Assembly (NCBI GenBank): GCA_946480545.1
Contig: CAMLKY010000131.1
Coordinates: 1 to 6,222 of the forward strand
Source: an uncultured Acidobacteriota bacterium
GTDB lineage: Bacteria > Acidobacteriota > Blastocatellia > Pyrinomonadales > Pyrinomonadaceae
DNA length: 6,222 bases
Direction: 5' to 3'
A program made the translations under genes and the position numbers. Below are positions 1 to 5,595 of this stretch, piece by piece. The notes under the pieces were generated by a model. The model ran no database searches and was not told the DNA's origin. It saw nothing but the letters and a program-made list of their open reading frames with translations. The first letter of the stretch is position 1, and each line of letters opens with the position of its first letter.

Positions 1-1013
1 TCGATGTACGACAGGATCTTTTGCATGTGCGGCTCGGAGACCACGGCTCCGAGGTTCGTCGAATCTTCGAGCGGGTCACCAATGTTCATCTCGAGCGCAC
101 GCGCAACGAGGTCGTTCTTGAACCTTTCATATATCGGACGCTCGACGAAGATCCGTGAACCGCAAAGGCAGATCTGCCCCTGGTTTGCGAATGACGACCG
201 CACGGTGGTCTCGAGCATTTCGTCGTAATTGCAATCCGCGAAGATCACGTTCGGGTTCTTGCCGCCCAGCTCGAGGGAGAGCTTCTTGAACATCGGCGAC
301 GCCGTGCGTGCGATCTCTTGTCCGGTCTTCGTGCCGCCGGTAAACGAGATCGCTTTTATATCTCGATGGCCGACTATCGACGCACCAACCTTTGGCCCGA
401 GACCGTGCACGATATTCAGGACGCCTGCCGGCACGCCCGCTTCGATACAAAGTTTGGAGAGCATGTAAGCCGTCATCGGTGTTACCTCCGAGGGCTTTGC
501 GACGACGGTGCACCCGGCGGCGATCGCAGGAGCGATCTTCCACGTGAACAGATAAAGCGGAAGATTCCAGGGGCTGATGCAACCGACGACCCCGAGCGGC
601 TGACGCAGCGTGTAGTTGATCGCCTGGCCCACCGTTTCGTGCGATTCGTTGAACGTATGCATCGCCGCCGTTGCATAGAAACGAAAGTTCGCCGCGGCAC
701 GCGGGATGTCCATCACGCGTGCCAGCGAAAGCGGCTTGCCGTTGTCAACGCTTTCGGCTCGTGCGAGTTCTTCGGCGTCGCGTTCGATAAGCGAAACGAG
801 ACGCATAAGCACCTCGAATCGAGCTTCGGCCGGCATCGTCGACCATGCAGGGAAAGCCGCCCGGGCGGCATCGGCCGCGAGATTCACATCACGATCGTCC
901 GAATCGGGAATAGTCGAGTAAACCTCGCCGGTGGCGGGCTCGATGTTATCGAGATATTGTCCCGACGCAGGTTTGACCAGTTCACCGCCAATGTAATTTT
1001 CGATCGCAAACAT
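1..1013 (-). CDS. Aldehyde dehydrogenase, ALDH8/2-aminomuconic semialdehyde dehydrogenase-like (partial, C-terminus outside window)
   Basis: NAD(P)-dependent oxidation of an aldehyde to a carboxylate, presumably in the cytoplasm. The first 337 residues are visible, against about 490 in the family. Seen in translation: the N-terminal block ENYIGGELV, DIPRAAANFRF (Arg105), SPWNLP with the conserved Asn150, the cofactor segment AKPSEVTP (172-179), SFTGGTKTG (223-231), LELGGKNP with the general-base Glu248, and FANQGQICLCGSRIFVE with the nucleophile Cys282. The DIPR arginine and the NQG-x-ICLC-x-SR signature resemble, from memory, human ALDH8A1 and bacterial 2-aminomuconate/2-hydroxymuconate semialdehyde dehydrogenases of tryptophan (kynurenine) and aromatic meta-cleavage catabolism. 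The exact substrate is an inference. The ATG at 1013 was chosen because homology begins at once; an in-frame ATG at 1055 would add 14 unconserved residues. No strong Shine-Dalgarno is seen. No neighbour here belongs to the same pathway; the downstream side lies outside the window. Confidence 0.93.
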   Translation of the reverse strand, partial: MFAIENYIGGELVKPASGQYLDNIEPATGEVYSTIPDSDDRDVNLAADAARAAFPAWSTMPAEARFEVLMRLVSLIERDAEELARAESVDNGKPLSLARVMDIPRAAANFRFYATAAMHTFNESHETVGQAINYTLRQPLGVVGCISPWNLPLYLFTWKIAPAIAAGCTVVAKPSEVTPMTAYMLSKLCIEAGVPAGVLNIVHGLGPKVGASIVGHRDIKAISFTGGTKTGQEIARTASPMFKKLSLELGGKNPNVIFADCNYDEMLETTVRSSFANQGQICLCGSRIFVERPIYERFKNDLVARALEMNIGDPLEDSTNLGAVVSEPHMQKILSYI

Positions 1014-1026
1014 ATAGACAGGTGAA

Positions 1027-1035
1027 ATCTTAGCA
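1027..1035 (-). promoter_or_regulatory. Possible extended -10 element for the aldehyde dehydrogenase gene
   Basis: The minus strand reads TGCTAAGAT, matching an extended -10 (TGn followed by a TATAAT-like hexamer with 4 of 6 matches). It lies 13 nt before the ATG at 1013, so a transcript from it would have a very short leader, which would fit the lack of a clear Shine-Dalgarno. No good -35 hexamer lies at 16-18 bp. This is a weak motif-only call and may be chance. Confidence 0.2.
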
Positions 1036-1128
1036 CTGGATGCGTGCTGATACATCACTCGACAAAACTTCGCGTTATTGGCTGTAGACGGGTACCAGGC
1101 CGTCGTGCTTTTTCAACTTTTCATATGC

Positions 1129-1134
1129 AGGGAG
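1129..1134 (+). promoter_or_regulatory. Ribosome binding site that sets the start of the TolB-like gene
   Basis: AGGGAG lies 8 nt before the ATG at 1143. It decides the start against the in-frame ATG at 1044, which has no such site and would put 33 unlikely residues in front of a normal signal peptide. In the rest of the 129-bp divergent gap (1014-1142) I could not pick a convincing plus-strand promoter. Confidence 0.65.
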
Positions 1135-1142
1135 CTTTTGTA

Positions 1143-2831
1143 ATGATCAAATTTCATAAAAATGTTATCCGCGGTCTTTCCGCTCTCGCCGTCGCAACAT
1201 TGTTCGCGGCGGCTGGTCTATTCATAACTGCTCCGTCCGCTTCTATGCAGACGATCCCGAACACGATCGTGTTCGACAGTTATGATGACTCGACCGACCA
1301 GACAAAGATCTATGTCACCGATCAAACCGGATCGAATGTTGTAGATCTGGGGCCCGGCTATGGGCCAACCTGGTCGCCTGACGGCACAAAGATCGTTTTT
1401 GCGGTTGGCGGCGGTGAGACGTCTGATCTGTGGACAATGAATGCCGATGGCAGCGGCCGCGTTCAGATCACCCAGAACTATAGCAGTCATTCACCGGTAT
1501 GGTCGCCGGTTGCGAACCGCATCGCATTCGTGAGCGCTCATGAGGGCCGATGGCATGTCTACCTCGTGGACGCGGACGGACAGAATCAGGTGCGGCTCGC
1601 GATCGCGGACAGCTCCATCCAGGAAGAGGCCGCCCCGCTGTGGACACCGGACGGCACTAAGGTCATCTTTCAGGGCACGCGCGTTTCCGAGACGGGCCTT
1701 GCTCGTGATGAGTACTTTCGCGCGGATGCGGCTGGCAGCGGTGCGGTCGAGCAGCTCACATTCGTAAACGCTCTTTTCGATTCCGCGCGTGGCACGATAT
1801 CGCCTGACGGTTTATCACTGGTGGTCCGTTACCAGCACAATCTGCAGGCATTCAAACTTGATGGAAGCCAGACGATCACGAACCTGACCGGGAACATGGC
1901 GGAATCGCCGTACGATCCGGATTTTATCCCGGGCGGCGAACGAATCGTGTTTGTTAAGGGCGACTATCTGGCAACGATGAAGGCGGATGGAACGGATGTT
2001 GTGAGCCTCGACGTAGCCGGTGGTCGGCCAGATTGGAATCCAACGCAGGTTATTTCGCAGCCCTCGCCGTCACCGACGGTGACGCCCGTCGTGACGATCG
2101 ATCTGGGCGTACAAGCCTCGGCCGCACCCGCGACGGTCCCGGTCGGTGGTCAGACCGTCTATACCGTAACGATCAATAATCCCAGCCAGCACGCGGCGAC
2201 CAATGTTCACCTGAATGCTCCGGTGGCCAGCTCGCTCGCGATCGGTACCATGAATGCGGGGCAGGGAAGCTGTTCGGTCGTAAGCTCGAACATCGAATGC
2301 GTGATCGGAACCATTGCACCGAACTCATCGGTGAATGTTGTCATCGATGCTGTTGTGAATACGGCTGGGTACGTCGGTACAACTTTTACGGCGACGGCTT
2401 CAGAGGGCGACCCCGATATTAATAATAATTCGCAGGTCGCGGGTGTCACCGCAACGGAACCCACGCAGTGCGCTCCGAGCCTGGCCGAAGAGATCGAAGT
2501 GCGCGGGAACGCCCATTGGACCCGTGACGAACAAGCTGGTATCGACGTTCTCAGATTGACGATCCGAAACAACTCGGGCCAGAATCTTGACCCGCGTGTG
2601 ATGTTCGTCGTCCAAATTCAGACTCCCGGTGTCACCATCGAGCCATCCGCGATCGCAGGCCTGACCCAGTGTACGACTCCGCAGGGAGTGCCTTACCTGG
2701 TCGCATACGCTCCGAACAAAAAGGAGTGGAAACCGATGCAGAATGTCACGGTCCGGATTCCATTCGTGAATCCGACCGGCGGGCCGATCGACTATACAGT
2801 CTTGTGGTACGGCGGAGCTCTTAATCCTTGA
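1143..2831 (+). CDS. Exported TolB-like six-bladed propeller protein with DUF11-like domain and unknown C-terminal domain
   Basis: 562 residues. Residues 1-36 form a signal peptide (basic start, hydrophobic core about 10-30, likely cleavage near APSAS-MQ), so the product probably acts in the periplasm or on the surface. Residues 38-300 carry six PD40/TolB-type blade motifs: WSPDGTKIVF (77), WSPVANRIAF (120), WTPDGTKVIF (167), ISPDG (219), FIPGGERIVF (261) and WNP (298). Several are followed by the usual D/NADGSG-like turns (99-104, 280-283). A Pro/Ser/Thr linker (305-316) leads to a DUF11-like beta-sandwich (about 318-438) with VPVGGQTVYTVTINNPS and a GDPDINNNS end, typical of bacterial surface proteins. 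The last 120 residues (441-562) are beta-rich and unrecognised. Four cysteines fall as 377/386 and 443/510, suggesting one disulfide per domain. TolB-like propellers usually mediate protein contacts; no catalytic residues were seen. This is not TolB itself: the canonical TolB N-terminal domain and tol-pal neighbours are absent. The partner or ligand is unknown. Confidence 0.88.
   Translation: MIKFHKNVIRGLSALAVATLFAAAGLFITAPSASMQTIPNTIVFDSYDDSTDQTKIYVTDQTGSNVVDLGPGYGPTWSPDGTKIVFAVGGGETSDLWTMNADGSGRVQITQNYSSHSPVWSPVANRIAFVSAHEGRWHVYLVDADGQNQVRLAIADSSIQEEAAPLWTPDGTKVIFQGTRVSETGLARDEYFRADAAGSGAVEQLTFVNALFDSARGTISPDGLSLVVRYQHNLQAFKLDGSQTITNLTGNMAESPYDPDFIPGGERIVFVKGDYLATMKADGTDVVSLDVAGGRPDWNPTQVISQPSPSPTVTPVVTIDLGVQASAAPATVPVGGQTVYTVTINNPSQHAATNVHLNAPVASSLAIGTMNAGQGSCSVVSSNIECVIGTIAPNSSVNVVIDAVVNTAGYVGTTFTATASEGDPDINNNSQVAGVTATEPTQCAPSLAEEIEVRGNAHWTRDEQAGIDVLRLTIRNNSGQNLDPRVMFVVQIQTPGVTIEPSAIAGLTQCTTPQGVPYLVAYAPNKKEWKPMQNVTVRIPFVNPTGGPIDYTVLWYGGALNP
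2068..2084. repeat. 17-bp perfect palindrome inside the linker-coding region
   Basis: CGTCACCG, a single A, then CGGTGACG: two perfect 8-bp arms. It sits in the codons for the Pro/Ser/Thr/Val linker of the TolB-like protein. It may arise simply from repetitive PSPTVTP codons; it could also act as a protein-binding site or a small mRNA hairpin (the loop would be very tight). No second copy was noticed in the window. Confidence 0.4.
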
Positions 2832-2851
2832 TTCGGAGCGTTCTCATGCTG

Positions 2852-2900
2852 CGGTGTGGCCGGTGGCTAGATGTGGTCTAACGTGCTGCCGGCTACACCG
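2852..2900. terminator. Inverted repeat between convergent genes, probable bidirectional terminator
   Basis: Arms 2852-2863 (CGGTGTGGCCGG) and 2889-2900 (CCGGCTACACCG) pair over 12 bp with a single G-T wobble, around a 25-nt loop. The loop contains a smaller TAGA/TCTA stem. The element starts 20 nt after the stop of the TolB-like gene and ends 24 nt from the stop of the peptidase gene, the placing expected of a two-way terminator for convergent transcripts. Neither side carries a clear T-tract, so it is not a classical intrinsic terminator; it may stop transcripts with help from Rho or protect 3' ends. Confidence 0.5.
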
Positions 2901-2924
2901 GATGCGGTTCACACTGCCAAACCC

Positions 2925-4100
2925 TTACTTTATCCTTCCGTACTTGCGCAGGATCTCTTTCACTCGGTCGATCGGGATCGCCTCGACGGTGCGTTTCTCC
3001 TTGCCCGTGACAGTGGTCGCCTTGAAGAGCGAATTGAGTATCGCTTCTTCAGTTGCTTCGATCACGGCCTGGAAGAGCGGGGACATCGCATCGTTTCCGA
3101 GGACCTTGATGTCACGGACCGGGTTGTCACTCTGAACTAGATTTGCCGTCGAGAACGCGATCGCGTAATCGCCGCTCCCATTCGTCATCGACGAGCCGGT
3201 CCGCGCCAGTCCGGACATCGACCTTGCCGCCAGCCGGTTCAGTTGCCGATGATCGAGTGGGGCGTCGGTCGCGATGACGATAATGATGGAACCATCGGCC
3301 GAATTCGGATTTTCGATTTTGGATTTTGGATTTACCGCGGTCGCGTTCTTCAGGTAGTACTTTCCGAGCTCGATGCCGACCGGCGCGCCGTCGATCGATA
3401 AGACTCCGCCAAAGTTTGATTGCACCAGCACCCCGAGTGTGTAACCGCCGAGCGATGCCGGCAGTTTTCTTGAAGACGTTCCGATGCCGCCTTTCCAACC
3501 GAACGCAACGGTCCCGGTGCCGGCTCCGACCGAGCCTTCATCAACATCCTTCTTTGCCGAGCTGATAGCGTTATACAGGTCTTCGCGTGTTATGTGCCTT
3601 CCGCGGATGTCATTCAGGAATCCGTCATTGGTCTCGGCTACGACCGCGTTGACAGATTGCACCTGCTGATTCTCCCTAAGGGACAGCATGTAATCGAGCA
3701 AGAAATCTCCGACTTTCGGAACGCTTAGCGTCGACGTAAGTACGATGGGCGTCTCGATCTCGCCCAACTCATTCACCTGCGTGGATCCCATCAATTTTCC
3801 AAAGCCGTTCCCGACAAAAACGGCGGCGGGGACTTTCTGCTGAAAGAGATTTCCCGCGTGCGGCATGATCACAGTCAAGCCGGTCCGGACATTGTCTCCT
3901 CGTACTATGGTCTTTTGACCGACGGTTACCGTGTCCACATCCGTGATCGAATTTTGCAGTCCCGTGGGGAGCACGCCGATCCGGAGTCCGATATCGCGAG
4001 CGCGTGGTCGCGTCTCGACGGTCGCGGTCTGGGCATCCGCCGGTCGAACTGTCGCGAGGACGACTGTTAGCATGACGATCACATAAGTCTTTCGAAACAT
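2925..4100 (-). CDS. Exported P1-family peptidase (DmpA/BapA-like aminopeptidase, MEROPS S58)
   Basis: 391 residues. Members are N-terminal-nucleophile-type hydrolases that cleave themselves into alpha and beta chains and release N-terminal residues (L-amino acids, D-amides or beta-peptides). A signal peptide spans residues 1-23 (cleavage near PADA-QT), so the enzyme is probably periplasmic. Family blocks in order: RARDIGLRIGVLPTG, VRTGLTVIMPH, KVPAAVFVGNGFGKLMGST, NELGEIETPIVLTSTLSV, VVAETNDGFLNDIRG, GSVGAGTGTVAFGWKGGIGT (189-208), LGVLVQSNFG with Asn229, DGSIIIVIATDAPL and NGSGDYAIAFST. The predicted cut is Gly270-Ser271, making Ser271 the nucleophile. Ser309 and Asp311 lie 38 and 40 residues further, the spacing I recall for Ser250/Ser288/Glu290 of BapA. 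All core blocks are intact, so it looks active; the substrate cannot be told. ATG at 4100 is chosen because GGAAG lies 5 nt upstream; a GTG at 4106 overlaps that site. Convergent with the TolB-like gene and divergent from mscS. Confidence 0.93.
   Translation of the reverse strand: MFRKTYVIVMLTVVLATVRPADAQTATVETRPRARDIGLRIGVLPTGLQNSITDVDTVTVGQKTIVRGDNVRTGLTVIMPHAGNLFQQKVPAAVFVGNGFGKLMGSTQVNELGEIETPIVLTSTLSVPKVGDFLLDYMLSLRENQQVQSVNAVVAETNDGFLNDIRGRHITREDLYNAISSAKKDVDEGSVGAGTGTVAFGWKGGIGTSSRKLPASLGGYTLGVLVQSNFGGVLSIDGAPVGIELGKYYLKNATAVNPKSKIENPNSADGSIIIVIATDAPLDHRQLNRLAARSMSGLARTGSSMTNGSGDYAIAFSTANLVQSDNPVRDIKVLGNDAMSPLFQAVIEATEEAILNSLFKATTVTGKEKRTVEAIPIDRVKEILRKYGRIK
3307..3334. repeat. GGATTTT-type heptamer tandem repeat inside the P1 peptidase gene
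   Basis: Four heptamers in a row on the plus strand: GGATTTT, CGATTTT, GGATTTT, GGATTTA, preceded by a related GAATTCG. The AT-rich run contrasts with the surrounding sequence. On the coding (minus) strand it is read as residues 256-265 (VNPKSKIENP), in the linker before the predicted self-cleavage site. AATCCAAAATCC-type heptamer runs are, from memory, common dispersed repeats in cyanobacteria and some other environmental bacteria, usually between genes. Arrival by insertion is inferred. Confidence 0.7.
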
Positions 4101-4105
4101 AAGCA

Positions 4106-4110
4106 CTTCC
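4106..4110 (-). promoter_or_regulatory. Ribosome binding site deciding the peptidase start
   Basis: GGAAG on the minus strand ends 5 nt before the ATG at 4100. The alternative GTG start at 4106 overlaps it and so cannot use it. The change shortens the product by only two residues (Met-Leu). Confidence 0.5.
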
Positions 4111-4167
4111 GCTAAGATAAGGGCTACCGAAGTAGAGTTCGCGTTTGACCTGAGTGCCTAAGAGTAT

Positions 4168-4172
4168 AGGGA
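4168..4172 (+). promoter_or_regulatory. Ribosome binding site deciding the MscS-like start
   Basis: AGGGA lies 8 nt before the ATG at 4181. The in-frame GTG at 4154 has no comparable site and would add nine residues lacking family features. In the 80-bp divergent gap (4101-4180) a TTGACC (4145-4150) resembles a -35, but no -10 sits at the right distance, so no promoter is called. Confidence 0.55.
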
Positions 4173-4180
4173 ATTCGTCG

Positions 4181-5242
4181 ATGGAAACGAAGCAAGCCGA
4201 AGTTGAAGAACTGAAAAAGGACGAGGACGTCCGCCGCGCTCTCGAGCAGGCTTCGCCGGCCGCACGCGGCACGAAAAAATCCGACGTCGCACCCAAGCAG
4301 AAAGTCTTTCTCGGAACTTACGCGATCCTCTTTGTGATCTTCGGGGCCCTTTACTATCTCGTCCGGCTCGACTTTTTTGGATTTACAGATCGCTTTCAAC
4401 CTCTGCTGCAGCGGGTAGCTCTCGGGGCAATGGCAATCATCCTGGCCCTGGCGGTTGGTGAAGTGATTCGGGCCTACCTCATTCGGCAGGTTGACAGCAA
4501 CGTCGCGCGGTATAACCTGAACCGCGTAACAAACCTCTTCGTCGGGCTCAGCATATTTTTCATCGTCCTGTCGATAGTCTTTGCAAACTGGTACACGGCC
4601 GTGGTCTCGCTCGGTTTGATCTCGCTAGTCCTGGGCTTTGCGCTCCAGACGCCCATCACGAGCTTTATCGGTTGGATCTACATCCTCGTAAAGGTGCCGT
4701 ACCGCGTGGGTGACCGGATCAGGATCGGCGACGCTGCGGGGGACGTTATCGATGTTAGCTATCTCGACACCACTTTGTGGGAGTTCGGGGGGCACCATCT
4801 ATCGACCGATCATCCGAGCGGCCGTATCATCAAATTTCCAAACTCGAATGTCCTCAGTGCGGCTGTGTTCAATTATTCGTGGCCGCTCTTTCCGTATATC
4901 TGGAACGACATCAAGTTCCAGATCGCGTACCAAAGCGATCTGGAGTTCGTCGCTCAGGTGATGCGCGACGCCGCGCAGGAAGAAGTCGGTGAGGAGATGA
5001 TGGAACGGGTCCGCACCTATCGTCAGCTTCTGCAGCAGACACCCGTCGATCAACTTGAGGTACAGGAACGCCCGGTCGTCGTCTTTCGGGTCGGCGATAA
5101 TACGTGGATCGAAGCGATCGTACGATATCTGGTTGAGCCACGTCGTGCCGGACCTGTAAAGACCCGCCTAATAAAGAAAATGCTCGAACGTCTCAACGCC
5201 GAACCGGACAAGGTCATGTTTCCAAGGGCCGATATGCGCTAG
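4181..5242 (+). CDS. MscS-family mechanosensitive ion channel
   Basis: 353 residues. A small-conductance mechanosensitive channel of the inner membrane, expected to assemble as a heptamer and open under membrane tension on osmotic downshock. Residues 1-40 are charged and partly helical. Hydrophobic segments lie at about 42-61, 79-101 and 115-136, then the pore helix at about 139-171, VVSLGLISLVLGFALQTP followed by ITSFIGWIYILVKVP, where Gly/Ala/Leu packing and FALQ match MscS TM3. The beta domain follows: YRVGDRIRIGDAAGDVIDV (174-192) and GRIIKFPNSNVLSAAVFNYS (214-233). Between LDTTLWEF and GRIIKFPNS lies a stretch (GGHHLSTDHPS, 203-213) longer than the short turn of E. coli MscS. The alpha/beta C-terminal domain (about 240-347) is complete. 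With one extra N-terminal transmembrane segment it differs from E. coli MscS, as many family members do. Divergent from the peptidase gene; a functional link is not shown. Confidence 0.93.
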   Translation: METKQAEVEELKKDEDVRRALEQASPAARGTKKSDVAPKQKVFLGTYAILFVIFGALYYLVRLDFFGFTDRFQPLLQRVALGAMAIILALAVGEVIRAYLIRQVDSNVARYNLNRVTNLFVGLSIFFIVLSIVFANWYTAVVSLGLISLVLGFALQTPITSFIGWIYILVKVPYRVGDRIRIGDAAGDVIDVSYLDTTLWEFGGHHLSTDHPSGRIIKFPNSNVLSAAVFNYSWPLFPYIWNDIKFQIAYQSDLEFVAQVMRDAAQEEVGEEMMERVRTYRQLLQQTPVDQLEVQERPVVVFRVGDNTWIEAIVRYLVEPRRAGPVKTRLIKKMLERLNAEPDKVMFPRADMR

Positions 5243-5595
5243 TTTCGTCCTCCCGGTTCTTACTTCTATCTTCACGCCCCGAATTTTTCGTGTAACGTTG
5301 TGGATGCTCGTGGTTGCACTCTTAAACGCTTGGGACTGGAACCACGAACCCAACACGAAATCGCCCGAATGTGTGCGAATCGAATCCTGAATCCGAGAAC
5401 TGAAGCCACCCTTGTAACGCAGCAGTTTCCTTGGACATTATTGCGTCACCTTCATAACGACCTGACCCGCAAAAAAATCTGTCACAAAGTTGCGGCCCTC
5501 AGTGTTTTCTTACCGGAAGTCGCATTAATTCCATAAGTGACAGCTTTCTTCACCAATCCCGGACGCTCTATCTGCGCCCGGTGAGCTGATCGAAT
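5243..5595. other. 353-bp intergenic region, no convincing gene
   Basis: Lies between the MscS-like stop and the CBM9/DUF5916-type start. No reading frame here has a ribosome binding site plus a recognisable product, and no tRNA arm pattern was found. It holds the nested inverted repeat at 5286-5360 and a 7-bp inverted pair CTGTCAC (5479-5485) / GTGACAG (5537-5543). A weak promoter candidate is TTGGAC (5431-5436) with CATAAC (5453-5458) at a 16-bp spacing. GGTGAG (5580-5585), 10 nt before the ATG at 5596, is the likely ribosome binding site; TCACC at 5550-5554 could pair with it, but only over 5 bp. The region probably contains the 3' end of the mscS transcript and the promoter and leader of the next gene. 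Confidence 0.6.
5286..5360. repeat. Nested inverted repeat downstream of the MscS-like gene
   Basis: Outer arms TTTCGTGT (5286-5293) / ACACGAAA (5353-5360) and inner arms TCGTGGTT (5308-5315) / AACCACGA (5340-5347) are each perfect over 8 bp. They are separated by an uneven internal loop (14 and 5 nt) and close on a 24-nt loop. It begins 43 nt after the stop codon. No T-tract follows, so if it ends transcription it is not a standard intrinsic terminator. It could equally be a structured 3' UTR, a small RNA or a decayed repeat element. Confidence 0.4.

Noticed and set aside
318..1025. A 235-codon plus-strand open frame opposite the aldehyde dehydrogenase gene
   Set aside because: It lies wholly antisense to a gene with clear family motifs, and its product is Arg/His-rich with no recognisable domain, as is usual for shadow frames in GC-rich DNA.
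1044..1142. A 33-residue N-terminal extension of the TolB-like protein starting at 1044
   Set aside because: It lacks a ribosome binding site and would place Arg-rich sequence before a normal signal peptide; AGGGAG before the ATG at 1143 gives a better start.
3301..3334. Heptamer run considered as a CRISPR or recombination site
   Set aside because: The units are 7 bp, directly adjacent and without spacers, and there is no cas or integrase gene.
4101..4106. GTG start of the peptidase at 4106
   Set aside because: The GTG overlaps the GGAAG ribosome binding site, whereas the ATG at 4100 is correctly spaced from it.
4154..4180. GTG start of the MscS-like protein at 4154
   Set aside because: No ribosome binding site precedes it; the ATG at 4181 has AGGGA 8 nt upstream.
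5300..5536. A 78-codon plus-strand open frame in the intergenic region
   Set aside because: It begins with GTG, has no ribosome binding site, overlaps the inverted repeat and encodes no recognisable domain. A small unknown gene cannot be fully excluded.
5243..5595. Possible tRNA or riboswitch in the gap
   Set aside because: No acceptor/T-arm arrangement and no known riboswitch core could be found by eye; the stems seen do not form a cloverleaf.
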